DNA from: Micromonospora peucetia
GTDB taxonomy: Bacteria > Actinomycetota > Actinomycetes > Mycobacteriales > Micromonosporaceae
Direction of reading: 5' to 3'
DNA: 64,000 nucleotides
Assembly: GCF_900091625.1 (NCBI RefSeq)
Contig: NZ_FMIC01000002.1
Coordinates: forward strand, 4,030,001 to 4,094,000
Shown here piece after piece: positions 45,600-54,952 of this stretch. The translations under genes and the position numbers were made by a program. Below the pieces are notes generated by a model. The model had not been told where the DNA came from, did not search any database, and saw only the letters and a program-made list of their open reading frames with translations. Within the stretch, counting starts at the first letter, position 1. Each line of letters starts with the position of its first letter.

Positions 45600-46601
45600 T
45601 TGGACGTGTCCGGACTGGTCTGGGCGGGAACGCTCGTCGCCCTGACGGGGATCCTGCTCGTGGATCTGCTGATCGTCGGTCGGCGACCGCACGAGCCCAG
45701 CGTGCGCGAGTCGAGCCTCTGGGTCGGTTTCTACGTGGCCCTGGCCCTTCTCTTCGGTGCCGGCCTCTGGCTGGCCTCCGGAGCCAGCGTGGCCGGGCAG
45801 TTCTACACCGGCTGGCTGACGGAGTACAGCCTCTCGGTCGACAACCTGTTCGTCTTCGTGATCATCATGGCCCGGTTCGGGGTGCCCCGGCAGTACCAGC
45901 AGAAGGTGCTGCTCATCGGCATCGTGCTGGCGCTGGTCATGCGGGGCGGTTTCATCGCCGCCGGCGCGGCGCTGATCTCCCAGTTCTCCTGGGTGTTCTA
46001 CATCTTCGGCGCGTTCCTGATCTACACCGCGATCAACCTCGCCCGGCAGGGTGAGCCGGACGAGGACGAGTTCTCCGAGAACATGTTGATCCGGTGGAGC
46101 CGCAAGGCACTGCCGATCTCCCGGGACTACGACGGCGCCAGGATGACCACCCACACGGAGACCGGCAAGCGGATCTTCACCCCGATGCTGATCGTCATGA
46201 TCGCCATCGGCACCACCGATCTGATCTTCGCGCTCGACTCGATTCCGGCGATCTTCGGCATCACCCAGGAGCCGTACCTGGTCTTCACCGCCAACGTCTT
46301 CGCGCTGATGGGCCTGCGGCAGCTCTACTTCCTGCTCGGCGGCCTGCTGAACCGTCTGATCTACCTCAGCTACGGCCTGGCCGTGGTGCTCGGCTTCATC
46401 GGCGTCAAGCTGGTGCTGGAGGCCCTCGCCGACAACCGCCTGTCGTTCGTCAACGGCGGCGAGCACGTCTCCTGGGCCCCGCACATCCCGATCTGGCTCT
46501 CGCTGACGATCATCCTCGGCACTCTCGCGGTGGCCACCGTGGCCAGCCTGGTCAAGTCCTCCCGGGACCGGCGGCGGGTGCTGACCGACGCCCGCCACTG
46601 A
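45600..46601 (+). CDS. TerC-family membrane protein (probable Mn2+ exporter)
   Basis: The product is 333 residues with about nine membrane helices. TerC motifs are FYTGWLTEYSLSVDNLFVF, FGVPRQYQQKVLLIGIVLALVMRG, GTTDLIFALDSIPAIFGIT and FALMGLRQLYFLLGG, with the conserved Asp residues that bind metal in helices 3 and 6. TTG 45600 follows GGAGG at 45586-45590; a GTG two codons on is possible. The manganese riboswitch in the leader fits a role in Mn2+ efflux or metalation of exported proteins, as proposed for Alx/TerC relatives. Note that in-frame starts upstream would run through the riboswitch and are not used. Confidence 0.9.
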   Translation: MDVSGLVWAGTLVALTGILLVDLLIVGRRPHEPSVRESSLWVGFYVALALLFGAGLWLASGASVAGQFYTGWLTEYSLSVDNLFVFVIIMARFGVPRQYQQKVLLIGIVLALVMRGGFIAAGAALISQFSWVFYIFGAFLIYTAINLARQGEPDEDEFSENMLIRWSRKALPISRDYDGARMTTHTETGKRIFTPMLIVMIAIGTTDLIFALDSIPAIFGITQEPYLVFTANVFALMGLRQLYFLLGGLLNRLIYLSYGLAVVLGFIGVKLVLEALADNRLSFVNGGEHVSWAPHIPIWLSLTIILGTLAVATVASLVKSSRDRRRVLTDARH

Positions 46602-46611
46602 GGCGTACGCG

Positions 46612-46660
46612 ACACGACGAGGGGGCGCTCCCGGACCGGGAGCGCCCCCTCGTGTCGTGT
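46612..46660. terminator. Bidirectional terminator between terC and NlpC/P60
   Basis: A 17-bp GC stem CGAGGGGGCGCTCCCGG mirrors CCGGGAGCGCCCCCTCG around a 1-nt centre, with ACGAC/GTCGT extending outward. It lies 10 nt after the terC stop and just beyond the convergent NlpC/P60 stop. Confidence 0.85.
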
Positions 46661-46664
46661 GTGG

Positions 46665-47639
46665 TCAGAACCGGTGCACGCCGACCAGGGTGGCGGTGCG
46701 TTCGTCGGGCAGTCGCTCCTCCAGCACCCGGCGTTGCAGGTAACAGGCGTGCAGCATCCGCCGGTCGTCGTCGGGGCGCGGGTCGGCGGTGACGATGCCG
46801 ATGTGGTGGATCCGGCGTCCGGGCCGGGCGAAGAAGTAGAGGTCGCCGGGGCGTTCCGCGCCCAGCGGCACCGGCGTGGTGGCCGTCGCCTGGTCGCTGG
46901 CGTCGCGCGGCAGCAGTACGCCGAGCCGCCGCCCGGCCAGGTGGACGAGGCCGGAGCAGTCGATGCCGTACGCCGACACCCCACCCCAGATGTAGACGAC
47001 GTCGACCAGCCGCTGGGCCACGGCCAGCATCTCGTCGGCCGACGGCGGTGTGGTGGGCACCGGTACGGCATCGTCGCTGGGCAGCCAGAGCGGCTCGGCG
47101 TGGCCCGGCGCGTGCACGGGAAGCCAGCCGTCGACCGCCGGCCCGGCGGGGGTCAGCCGGGTGCCGAGCACGACTCCGGGGAGCACCTCGGCGCCGCCCG
47201 GGGCGGCGCGCAGGGCGGTGACGGTGGCGTCGACCACGAGCGGGTCGGCGTCGGCGGTGCCGGCGGCCGGGGCGAGCTGCTCGACGGGCAGCCAGCCGGG
47301 GTAGCCGTCCGGGTGCAGCCGGGGGGCCGGCTGCTCGACCGCCACCACGTGCGCCCAGCCGTCGGGGCGCAACTCGGTGACGAGCACCCGCTCGCCGAGC
47401 AGCAGCTGGGTCAGCACGCAGTCGCCGACCTGCTGGTCGATGTCCATGCCGGAGATCCAGGCGGCGATGTCGGTACGCGTGGCCAGGGCGGGGCCGTCGA
47501 CGGGTCGTACCGCCTCGGGGCCGCTCCAGAGGGTCGCGACGGCGACCCGGATCACGGCCTCCCGGCCCGGTTGCAGCTCCACGTCCACCCCCAGCTCGCG
47601 CCGAATGCCCTCGACCCTATGAAAGTTTTCGACAGGCAT
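46665..47639 (-). CDS. NlpC/P60 endopeptidase with SH3-type domains (YkfC-like)
   Basis: The product is 324 residues. The N-terminal 200 residues look like bacterial SH3 domains (repeated DGWAHVVAVEQ, YPGWLPVEQL, DGWLPVH). The C-terminal NlpC/P60 domain has the catalytic Cys228 in YGIDCSGLVHL, His in RRIHHIGIV and a third polar residue in MLHACYLQ. YkfC-type enzymes cleave gamma-D-Glu-L-diamino acid bonds in murein peptides inside the cell, and no signal peptide is seen here. The start overlaps the stop of the dipeptide epimerase gene by 1 nt. Together they resemble the ykfB-ykfC recycling pair of Bacillus. Confidence 0.88.
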   Translation of the reverse strand: MPVENFHRVEGIRRELGVDVELQPGREAVIRVAVATLWSGPEAVRPVDGPALATRTDIAAWISGMDIDQQVGDCVLTQLLLGERVLVTELRPDGWAHVVAVEQPAPRLHPDGYPGWLPVEQLAPAAGTADADPLVVDATVTALRAAPGGAEVLPGVVLGTRLTPAGPAVDGWLPVHAPGHAEPLWLPSDDAVPVPTTPPSADEMLAVAQRLVDVVYIWGGVSAYGIDCSGLVHLAGRRLGVLLPRDASDQATATTPVPLGAERPGDLYFFARPGRRIHHIGIVTADPRPDDDRRMLHACYLQRRVLEERLPDERTATLVGVHRF

Positions 47640-48736
47640 CAACTATGAGCCTGCATTTTTACTTCAGTCACGGAGCTGATGCCGAGGCCGGGCGCGTCCG
47701 GCAGCACGACGGTCGCACCCTCGTAGCGCAGGCCGCCGCGCACCGGCGACCAGGCCAGCCACCAGGCGGCGTCCAGGTCGGCCACGGCCGTGGTGCCGTA
47801 GGCGCCGACCAGGCTCGCGGCGGCGCCGATGCCCACCTGGCTCTCCATCATCGACCCGACGACGGTGCCGAGGCCGTGCGCGGCGGCCAGGTCGAGCAGG
47901 GTCCGGGCCGGGTGCAGGCCGCCGCACTTGGCGAGCTTGACGTTGACCATGTCGGCGGCCCGGCGGCGGATCACCTCGACCAGGTCACGGACGCCGAAGA
48001 CCGACTCGTCGGCGAGGATCGGCACGTCCACCCGGTCGCTGACCCAGGCCAACCCGTCCAGGTCCCAGCGGGCGACCGGCTGTTCGACCAGTTCCACGTC
48101 CAGCCCGGCGTCCTCGACGCCCCGGATCACCCGGACCGCCTCGCGCGGAGTCCAGCCCTGGTTGGCGTCGAGCCGGATCCGCACCCCGTTGCCGACGGCG
48201 GAGCGCACCGCGCGGACCCGCTCCAGGTCGCCGGCGGCGTCGGTGCCCACCTTCAGCTTGAGCACGCCGAAGCCCTCCGCCCGCCGCTGCCGGGCCGCCG
48301 CCGCCAGGTCCACCGCCTCGCCCGCGGCGAGCGTGACGTCCGTGGGCACCCGCAGGGCGGTGCCTCCGAGCAGCCGGACCAGCGGTACGCCGAGCCGCCG
48401 AGCCGCCAGGTCGTGCAGCGCGACGTCGACGGCCGCCTTGGCCGCCTCGTTGCCGACGACCACCCGTTGCACCTCCGTGCAGCGGGCCACCAGGTCGTCG
48501 GCATCGCGGCCGGTGACCGCCGGGCCGATCAGTTCGCGGACGCACGCCTCGGAACCGGCGACCGACGCCCCGGTCACCTGCCACACCTGTGGCGCCTCGC
48601 CGTAGCCGGACCGGCCGTCGGCATCGACCACCTCCACCACCAGGGTCTCCACAGTGGTGGTACGGCGCAGCGCGGTGACGAACGGCGTGTGTAAGGGGGC
48701 GGAAAGCCGATGCGTGCGTACCGCGGCGATCGTCAT
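47639..48736 (-). CDS. Dipeptide epimerase (L-Ala-D/L-Glu epimerase type, enolase superfamily)
   Basis: The product is 365 residues. Enolase-superfamily motifs: the catalytic LKLKVG (KxK), metal ligands in IRLDANQGW, VELVEQP and PILADESVFG, and the second catalytic Lys in VNVKLAKCGG; GMMESQVG-type sequence (GSMMESQVGIGAAA) follows. This pattern is that of the muconate-lactonising/AE-epimerase group, and the adjacent YkfC-like peptidase points to L-Ala-D/L-Glu. ATG 48736 has TAGGGT 7 nt upstream (leaderless). Product and partner would convert cell-wall tripeptides to usable L-amino acids. Confidence 0.9.
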   Translation of the reverse strand: MTIAAVRTHRLSAPLHTPFVTALRRTTTVETLVVEVVDADGRSGYGEAPQVWQVTGASVAGSEACVRELIGPAVTGRDADDLVARCTEVQRVVVGNEAAKAAVDVALHDLAARRLGVPLVRLLGGTALRVPTDVTLAAGEAVDLAAAARQRRAEGFGVLKLKVGTDAAGDLERVRAVRSAVGNGVRIRLDANQGWTPREAVRVIRGVEDAGLDVELVEQPVARWDLDGLAWVSDRVDVPILADESVFGVRDLVEVIRRRAADMVNVKLAKCGGLHPARTLLDLAAAHGLGTVVGSMMESQVGIGAAASLVGAYGTTAVADLDAAWWLAWSPVRGGLRYEGATVVLPDAPGLGISSVTEVKMQAHS

Positions 48737-48776
48737 GTGGGGCACCCTATACGGACGCGAGCAGGCGAAGGGGAGG

Positions 48777-48863
48777 CCGGCATGAGCGAGCGTGGTGAGC
48801 GAATCGGCGGGCGCGGGGTGTCTCATGGCGGTACGGAGCGGAGCGGAGGACCGGCATGAGCGA
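48777..48863 (+). repeat. 74-bp repeat unit duplicating a start-codon region
   Basis: CCGGCATGAGCGA is present at 48777-48789 and again at 48851-48863, exactly 74 bp apart, with the ATG at the same position in both. Each is preceded by a good ribosome site (GGGGAGG and GGAGGA). The intervening sequence is rich in GAGCGGAGCGGAGG-type repeats and resembles dispersed sequence common in Micromonospora (from memory). Confidence 0.75.
48782..48859 (+). CDS. 25-codon ORF coupled to the phosphatase gene (possible leader peptide)
   Basis: ATG 48782 with GGGGAGG upstream opens a 25-residue frame rich in Ser/Gly/Arg/Glu (starts MSERGERIGG) that ends in TGA overlapping the phosphatase ATG (ATGA). It lies inside the 74-bp repeat. 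It may simply be a by-product of the duplication, or be translated and couple the phosphatase. Confidence 0.35.
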   Translation: MSERGERIGGRGVSHGGTERSGGPA

Positions 48864-49653
48864 ACGGGACTGGGAACTGGTGGGCGCGCCGAACGCGCGG
48901 GACCTCGGCGGCCTGGTCGGCGCCGATGGCCGGAAGGTGCGTCCGGGAGTGCTGATCCGCACTCCGGCGCTGGGTCGGCTGATCGACGAGGATCTGCCGG
49001 TGCTGGCCAAGCTCGGCCCGGCCTGCGTGGTGGACCTGCGGGACCAGTCGGAGATGGTGGTCGCCCCGCCGGACCGGCTGGCCGGGGAACCGAGGGTGGT
49101 GCACCTGCCGGTGCACGACGCCGAGCACCCCGTCTTCACGTACGTCTCGGCGGTGCTGCTCGGGCACGACCTGGGCGCGTACGCGGCGTTGGCGGAGCAG
49201 GGCACCCCGGCGGCGATGGCGTCGATCTACCGGTGGTTCGTCAGCGGGGAGTCGGCGCGGGCGAGCTTCGGTGCGGCGGTGCGGTTGGCGGCGGAGGCGG
49301 AGAACCTGCCGTTGGTCTACCACTGTTCGGCGGGGAAGGACCGGACCGGCTGGTTGACGGCGTTGCTGCTCGGCGCGCTGGGGGTGGACGAGGCCGCGAT
49401 CCGGGCGGACTACCTGGCGAACAACCGGCTGACCGAGAGCCTGCGGGAGGTCATCCTGGAGGCGATGCGGCGCCGGATGCCGGGGCTGGACGCCGAGGCG
49501 GTGCGGCCGGTGCTGGAGGTGCGTCCGGAGTACCTGGACGCCGCGTACGCGGAGGTGTACCGGGTGCACGGGTCGTTCGGGGCGTACCTGCGCGACGGGC
49601 TCGGGGTGACCGACGACGTCCGGGCGGCGCTGCGGGCGCACCTGCTGGAGTGA
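48856..49653 (+). CDS. Protein tyrosine/serine phosphatase (MptpB-type)
   Basis: The product is 265 residues. The P-loop is HCSAGKDRTG with catalytic Cys157 and an AGKDR lysine typical of the triple-specificity bacterial PTPs such as MptpB; N-terminal NARDLGGL and VVDLRDQSE are family motifs. It is cytosolic with no signal peptide. Possible substrates are phosphoproteins or phosphoinositides. GGAGGA at 48845-48850 fixes the ATG. It is convergent with the serine hydrolase, 12 bp between stops. Confidence 0.9.
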   Translation: MSERDWELVGAPNARDLGGLVGADGRKVRPGVLIRTPALGRLIDEDLPVLAKLGPACVVDLRDQSEMVVAPPDRLAGEPRVVHLPVHDAEHPVFTYVSAVLLGHDLGAYAALAEQGTPAAMASIYRWFVSGESARASFGAAVRLAAEAENLPLVYHCSAGKDRTGWLTALLLGALGVDEAAIRADYLANNRLTESLREVILEAMRRRMPGLDAEAVRPVLEVRPEYLDAAYAEVYRVHGSFGAYLRDGLGVTDDVRAALRAHLLE

Positions 49654-49665
49654 CGGCTCCGACCG

Positions 49666-50523
49666 TCACAGGTCGTGTCGGGCGGCCCAGGCCGCGGCGG
49701 AGACGCCCGCGATCAGCCGGCAGGCGTCGTCCTCGTCCTCGCCGGAGGGGCCGCCGTCGGCGAGGTCGGTGGTGGTGCAGACGACGATCGCGTACGGCGG
49801 CGCGTCGCCGGGGAAGACCACCCCCGCGCCGTGCCGCACGCCGCGCACCCAGCCGTTCTTGTGCGCGATGCGGGTGCCCTCGGGCAGCCCGGCGGCCAGG
49901 TCCTCGCGGTGTTCCTGGGCGAACAGCACGTCGAGCATGGCGGCGCAGCCGGCGGGCGAGGCGAGCGGGCCCGGGGCGTGTGCGCCGGCGGCCAGCGCGC
50001 CGAGCAGCGCGGCCAGGTCGGCGGCGGTGACGAGATTGGTGACGCCCGCCTCGCGGGCGGAGAAGTCCTCGATGCCCCGGCCGGTGACGCTGTGCCGGGC
50101 ACCGGCGAGCTCCCACACCCGGGCCACGGCGGGCAGTCCGACGTGGTCGATGACCAGGTTGGTGGCGAGGTTGCTGGAGCGGACGATCATCCGGTGGGCG
50201 AGCCAGCGCAGCGGCGCTTCGCCGCCGACCCGCTCCCAGACGGCCTCGTCGTTGTCGTAGTGCCGGGCGCAGGAGAACCGGGGCGCGCCGGGCAGCGCCG
50301 AGTCGAACTCGTTGCGTACCGGCGCCGGGGTGTCCAGGTCGAGGGTGCCGGCCTCGGCGGCGCGGTGCAGCGCGACGAGCACCGCGGCTTTCATCGTGCT
50401 GGCCGCGTAGTGGGACTCGTCGGCGTGCCGGGTCCAGGCGGGGGCGGCGCCGACCCGCCCCAGGTACGCCGACACGGTGCCGGGCACCCCGTCCAGGCGG
50501 GCGTCGAGCTGGTCCCAGGTCAT
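49666..50523 (-). CDS. Class A beta-lactamase-like serine hydrolase
   Basis: The product is 285 residues. The SxxK motif is S42-T-M-K45 (YAASTMKAAVLV), SxN is S116-S-N118 (RSSNLATNLV), and HKNGW replaces the KTG box. No signal peptide or lipobox is present, unlike secreted beta-lactamases, so it is probably a cytoplasmic peptidase or esterase of the fold. The ATG is preceded by TACGGT at 7 nt (minus strand 50531-50536), consistent with leaderless expression. It is divergent from the methyltransferase at 50589. Confidence 0.86.
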   Translation of the reverse strand: MTWDQLDARLDGVPGTVSAYLGRVGAAPAWTRHADESHYAASTMKAAVLVALHRAAEAGTLDLDTPAPVRNEFDSALPGAPRFSCARHYDNDEAVWERVGGEAPLRWLAHRMIVRSSNLATNLVIDHVGLPAVARVWELAGARHSVTGRGIEDFSAREAGVTNLVTAADLAALLGALAAGAHAPGPLASPAGCAAMLDVLFAQEHREDLAAGLPEGTRIAHKNGWVRGVRHGAGVVFPGDAPPYAIVVCTTTDLADGGPSGEDEDDACRLIAGVSAAAWAARHDL

Positions 50524-50588
50524 GCGGCTGACCGTAGCGGATCGCCGACGGGGCGGCGGGGCGGGGCGATCGGTCATATCGTGCGGGG

Positions 50589-51254
50589 ATGACGGTTGCC
50601 GCCTACGACGCGTACGCAGACTGGTACGAGGCGTTCGCCACCGACACCTCCAACGACTACATGACCCAGGTCCGTAGCCGGCTGCGTGACCTGCTGGGCG
50701 CGGGCTCCGGCCGCTGCCTCGACCTGTGCTGCGGCACCGGGCTCCAGGCGGCGGAGCTGCGCGCGCTGGGCTGGCATCCGGTCGGGGTCGACCTGTCCGC
50801 CGGGCAGCTACGGCACGCCCGGCCACGCCTGCCGGTTGCCCGCGCCGACGCGGCGGCGTTGCCGGTGGCCGACGCCTCGGTGCCGGCGGTGGCGTGTGTG
50901 CTGGCCCACACCGACGTGCCGGACTACCCGGCGGTGATCGCCGAGGCCGCGCGGGTGCTCGCGCCCGGCGGGCGGTTCGTCCACGTGGGAGTGCACCCGT
51001 GTTTCACCGGGGCGTTCGCCGACCGTTCCGACCGGGAGCGGATCGTGATCGACGGCGGGTACGCCGAGCGGGAGCGCAGCTTCCGGGCCTGGTCGCCGCA
51101 CGGGGTGCGGGTGCGGGTCGGCGCGTGGCACGTCCCGCTGGCCGACCTGCTCAACGCGGTCACCGACGCCGGCCTGACCTTGGTCCGCACGGCCGAGGCC
51201 GGTCTCGGCCCGGTGCCCGACCTGTTCGCCTTCCTCGCCATCCGTCCCGCCTGA
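50589..51254 (+). CDS. Class I SAM-dependent methyltransferase
   Basis: The product is 221 residues. It starts YDAYADWYEAF, has motif I CLDLCCGTGLQAAELRA, VGVDLSAGQL, ADAAALPVADASVPAVACVL and GGRFVHVGVHPCF. These are UbiE/COG2226-type features; the substrate is unknown. TATCGT 6 nt before the ATG (50577-50582) suggests leaderless transcription from the promoter shared with the divergent serine hydrolase. Confidence 0.88.
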   Translation: MTVAAYDAYADWYEAFATDTSNDYMTQVRSRLRDLLGAGSGRCLDLCCGTGLQAAELRALGWHPVGVDLSAGQLRHARPRLPVARADAAALPVADASVPAVACVLAHTDVPDYPAVIAEAARVLAPGGRFVHVGVHPCFTGAFADRSDRERIVIDGGYAERERSFRAWSPHGVRVRVGAWHVPLADLLNAVTDAGLTLVRTAEAGLGPVPDLFAFLAIRPA

Positions 51255-51325
51255 ACTCCGCGGCACAGCGGCCGGAGCCCGGACCGCGCGGGGCGGTCCG
51301 GGCTCCGGGTGGCTGTCGTCGTACG

Positions 51326-53194
51326 TCAGCCGGCGTGCTTGCGGCGGGCGGCGGCCCGACCACGGGTGGTCTGGTCGAGCACCAGCTTGCGGATCCGGAT
51401 GGTGGCCGGGGTGACCTCGACGCACTCGTCCTCGCGGCAGAACTCGAGAGCCTGCTCCAGCGACAGCTTGCGCGGCGGGATCAGCTTCTCGGTCTCGTCG
51501 GACGAGGACGCCCGCATGTTGGTGAGCTTCTTCTCCTTGGTGATGTTGACGTCCATGTCGTCGGAGCGGGAGTTCTCCCCGACGATCATGCCCTCGTACA
51601 CCTCGGTGGTCGGCTCGACGAAGAGCTGGCCGCGCTCCTGAAGGTTGATCATGGCGAACGAGGTGACCGCGCCCGACCGGTCGGCGACCAGCGAGCCGTT
51701 CTGCCGCGTGCGCAGCTCGCCGAACCACGGCTCGTACGACTCGAAGACGTGGTGCAGGATGCCGGTGCCCCGGGTGTCGGTGAGGAACTCGGTGCGGAAG
51801 CCGATCAGGCCCCGGGCCGGGACCAGCCACTCCATCCGGATCCAGCCGGTGCCGTGGTTGACCAGCTGTTCCATCCGGCCCTTGCGGGTGGCGAGGAGCT
51901 GGGTGATCGCGCCGAGGTACTCCTCGGGAGAGTCGATGGTGAGCCGCTCGACCGGCTCGCAGGTCTTGCCGTCGATCTCCCGGGTGACGACCTGCGGCTT
52001 GCCGACGGTCAGCTCGAAGGACTCGCGGCGCATCTGCTCGACCAGGATGGCCAGCGCCAGCTCGCCACGGCCCTGCACCTCCCAGGCGTCGGGGCGCTCG
52101 GTGGGCAGCACCCGCAGCGACACGTTGCCGACCAGTTCCTTGTCGAGCCGGTCCTTGACCATCCGCGCGGTGACCTTGGCGCCCTTGACCCGGCCGACCA
52201 GCGGCGAGGTGTTGGTGCCGATGGTCATCGAGATGGCCGGCTCGTCGACGGTGATCAGCGGCAACGGCCGCGGGTCCTCCGCGTCGGCCAACGTCTCACC
52301 GATCATGATCTCGGGAATGCCGGCGACGGCGATGATGTCGCCAGGACCCGCCGAGTCGGCCGGCTTGCGCTCCAGGCCCTCGGTCATCAGCAGCTCGGAG
52401 ATGCGGACCCGCTGGGTGTTGCCGTCGGTGCGGCACCAGGCCACCGTCTGGCCCTTGCTGATGGTGCCCTGCCGCACCCGGCACAGCGCCAGCCGGCCGA
52501 GGAACGGGGAGGCGTCGAGGTTGGTGACGTGCGCCTGCAACGGCGCCCCCTCCTCGTACGCGGGCGGCGGGATGGTGTCCAGCAGGGTGCGGAACAGCGG
52601 CTCCAGGCTGTTGCTGTCGTCGGGAATGGCGCCGTCGGCGGGCTGGGTCAGCGAGGCGATGCCGTCGCGGGCGCAGGCGTAGACGATCGGGAAGTCGATC
52701 TGCGCCTCGTCGGCGTCCAGGTCGAGGAAGAGCTCGTAGGCCTCGTCCACGACCTCCTTGATCCGGGCGTCGGGACGGTCCACCTTGTTGATCACCAGGA
52801 TGATCGGCATGCGCGCCTTGAGCGCCTTGCGGAGCACGAACCGGGTCTGCGGCAGCGGGCCCTCGCTGGCGTCCACCAGCAGCACCACACCGTCGACCAT
52901 GGTCAGGCCGCGCTCCACCTCGCCGCCGAAGTCGGCGTGGCCGGGAGTGTCGATGATGTTGATGGTCACCGGGTCGGAGCCGTCGGCCGGCATGTACCGC
53001 ACGCCGGTGTTCTTGGCCAGGATGGTGATGCCCTTTTCCCGTTCGAGGTCCATCGAGTCCATGACCCGTTCGGTTACCTCGCCGCGGGCGCCGTAGGCGC
53101 CGGCCTGCCGCAACATGGCGTCGACCAGGGTCGTCTTACCGTGGTCGACGTGGGCGATGATGGCGACGTTGCGGAGGTCGGTGCGAAGCTGCAT
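51326..53194 (-). CDS. typA: Ribosome-associated translational GTPase TypA/BipA
   Basis: The product is 622 residues. GTPase motifs: G1 [10 protein letters not shown]2 REKGITI, G3 [12 protein letters not shown]4 NKVD. Elongation-factor domains II, III and V follow, then the TypA-specific C-terminal region ([14 protein letters not shown]). It acts in ribosome assembly and stress growth. Start ATG 53194 (MQLRTDLRN) has AGGAG about 10 nt upstream; an ATG three codons earlier is possible, and a longer frame is not supported. Confidence 0.95.
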   Translation of the reverse strand: MQLRTDLRNVAIIAHVDHGKTTLVDAMLRQAGAYGARGEVTERVMDSMDLEREKGITILAKNTGVRYMPADGSDPVTINIIDTPGHADFGGEVERGLTMVDGVVLLVDASEGPLPQTRFVLRKALKARMPIILVINKVDRPDARIKEVVDEAYELFLDLDADEAQIDFPIVYACARDGIASLTQPADGAIPDDSNSLEPLFRTLLDTIPPPAYEEGAPLQAHVTNLDASPFLGRLALCRVRQGTISKGQTVAWCRTDGNTQRVRISELLMTEGLERKPADSAGPGDIIAVAGIPEIMIGETLADAEDPRPLPLITVDEPAISMTIGTNTSPLVGRVKGAKVTARMVKDRLDKELVGNVSLRVLPTERPDAWEVQGRGELALAILVEQMRRESFELTVGKPQVVTREIDGKTCEPVERLTIDSPEEYLGAITQLLATRKGRMEQLVNHGTGWIRMEWLVPARGLIGFRTEFLTDTRGTGILHHVFESYEPWFGELRTRQNGSLVADRSGAVTSFAMINLQERGQLFVEPTTEVYEGMIVGENSRSDDMDVNITKEKKLTNMRASSSDETEKLIPPRKLSLEQALEFCREDECVEVTPATIRIRKLVLDQTTRGRAAARRKHAG

Positions 53195-53329
53195 ACCCTC
53201 CATACTCCTGTCTACGGTTGCCGGGGCATGCGTCGGGGTCTCCCCCCAGATGGCCCGGATCTCTGCCGAAACTGATGTTCCGACCGTTTCAGCGCCTGGC
53301 ATGCTGACCCCCGTGGGAATGGGGGCCCG

Positions 53330-54727
53330 ATGCACGACCTGCTGACCTCGCTACAGGGCCTGCCGCCCCTGCTGATCTATGTGATCGCCGCGATGATCGT
53401 CGCGGGGGAGACCGCCGTGATCTTCGGTCTGCTGGTGCCGGGCGAGGCGACCCTGCTGCTGGTCGGTTTCCTAGCGTACGCGGGGACGCTGCGGCTCGCG
53501 CCGGCACTGGCAGTGATGATCGTTGCAGCAGTGATCGGCGACACACTGGCGTACCGGTCGGGCCGGCGGCACGGGCCCCGGCTGCGCGCCGGCCGACTGG
53601 GCGCCCGGGTGGGTCACGAACGGTGGGGCCGGGCCGACGCGATGCTGGGCCGGCTGGGCGGGCGCGGGGTGTTCACCGCCCGCTGGGTGGCCTTCGCCCG
53701 CACCCTGGTGCCTCGGCTGGCGGGGGCGGCCGGCATGCCGTACCGGCGGTTCGCGCCGTGGAACCTGGCCGGGGTGGTGACCTGGGTGGGCGGCTCGGTG
53801 CTCGTCGGCAACCTGGCCGGCGAGTCGTACGAGACGGTCTCCCGGCTGCTCGGGCGGGCCACCGGCGCGGTGCTGGTGCTGGTGGTCGCGTTGGTCGCCG
53901 TGGTGCTGGCGGGGCGGTGGTTGGGCCGTAACCCGGACCCGGCCAGGGCGCTGGCGGCCCGCGCCGCGGGGCTTCGGCCGGTGCGCTGGCTCAGCGGCCG
54001 GTACGGGGTGCTGTTCTTCCTGCTTGCCATGTACGTCGGGCCGGCGTGGACGCTGTTGATCAACCTGGTCGCCGGTCTGCTGCTGCTCTTCGTGGCCGGG
54101 CTCGCCATCGCCTGGGTGCTCGGGGCGGTGGTCCGGCACAGCGGGCTGGCGGTGCTCGACGGCGTGATCGCCGACTGGTTCGCCGACCGGCGTACGCCCG
54201 GGGCGGTCGACGTCACGCTCGCGGTGGTCTCGGCGCTGCGCGGGTCGTCCCTGATCGTGCTGGTGGCCGTCGTCGCGGCGGTGCTGGCCTGGCGGAACCG
54301 GCCCTGGCGGGCGGACCTGCTCAGCGTGGTCGGCACGGTCGGGGCGTTCGTGCCGCTGGTGGTCCTGGCCGTGGTGGTCGACCTGGCCGGGCCGACGGCC
54401 GGCGGGCCGGAGGGCCGGGACGCCGCCCTGTTCCCGACGCAGAACGCCGTGGTGGCGGCGAGCCTCTGCACCCTCGCCTGGCTGTTGTCCCGCAGGGCGC
54501 GCTGGCCGGTGGCGGTGGCCGCCTGGACCGCCGCGGCGGCCGGGGTGGTCGGCATCGCCGGCGCCCGCCTCTACCTGGGGCTGAGCACCGCCAGCGGCAG
54601 TGTCACGGCGGTGCTGCTCGGGGTGGCCTGGACGGCGTTGTTCGTGGTCGCCTGGGCCACCCGCGACAAGGCGGTGGGCGACGACCGGGCGGAGCCCGGC
54701 CCGGTGGCGGTCCGCGCCGACGCGTGA
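53330..54727 (+). CDS. DedA-type membrane protein fused to a degenerate PAP2 domain
   Basis: The product is 465 residues with about 11 hydrophobic segments. Residues 1-about 200 are Ded[56 protein letters not shown]. Residues about 220-450 have the layout of a PAP2/lipid phosphatase. The second catalytic motif, normally PSGH, reads [11 protein letters not shown], and the third, normally SRxxxGxHxxxD, reads [15 protein letters not shown], so both catalytic His and the Asp are lost. DedA domains flip or transport lipids; the C-terminal half probably no longer hydrolyses phosphate but may bind lipid. The gene stands alone and is convergent with MMPL. Confidence 0.85.
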   Translation: MHDLLTSLQGLPPLLIYVIAAMIVAGETAVIFGLLVPGEATLLLVGFLAYAGTLRLAPALAVMIVAAVIGDTLAYRSGRRHGPRLRAGRLGARVGHERWGRADAMLGRLGGRGVFTARWVAFARTLVPRLAGAAGMPYRRFAPWNLAGVVTWVGGSVLVGNLAGESYETVSRLLGRATGAVLVLVVALVAVVLAGRWLGRNPDPARALAARAAGLRPVRWLSGRYGVLFFLLAMYVGPAWTLLINLVAGLLLLFVAGLAIAWVLGAVVRHSGLAVLDGVIADWFADRRTPGAVDVTLAVVSALRGSSLIVLVAVVAAVLAWRNRPWRADLLSVVGTVGAFVPLVVLAVVVDLAGPTAGGPEGRDAALFPTQNAVVAASLCTLAWLLSRRARWPVAVAAWTAAAAGVVGIAGARLYLGLSTASGSVTAVLLGVAWTALFVVAWATRDKAVGDDRAEPGPVAVRADA

Positions 54728-54732
54728 GCCGC

Positions 54733-54890
54733 GGCGTGATCCTGGGCGTCCCGTGTGACCCTGGCGTCCCGCGTGGCCCTGGCCGTCCCGCGTGGGCTGG
54801 TGTCCGGCGTGCTCCTGGGCCGTCCCGCGTGGGCCTGGCTGTCCGGCGTAGTCCGGGGCCGCCCGGCGTGATCTTGGGCGTGCGGGATGG
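54733..54890. repeat. Degenerate tandem repeat array after the DedA-PAP2 gene
   Basis: About six diverged copies of a GGCGTCCCGCGTG-GCCCTG-type unit (roughly 20-28 bp, with CCGTCCCGCGTGGG twice and GTCCGGCGT three times) run from just after the stop codon to the terminator. There is no reading frame across them. Confidence 0.55.
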
Positions 54891-54902
54891 TCGTGCGCTG
54901 AC

Positions 54903-54942
54903 GGAACTGGGGCCGTGGCGGTGACGCCACGGCCCCAGTTCC
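54903..54942. terminator. Bidirectional terminator, perfect 18-bp stem
   Basis: Positions 54903-54920 and 54925-54942 are exact reverse complements with a GTGA loop. The hairpin lies between the convergent DedA-PAP2 (+) and MMPL (-) genes. Confidence 0.85.
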
Positions 54943-54952
54943 GGCGGCCCGG

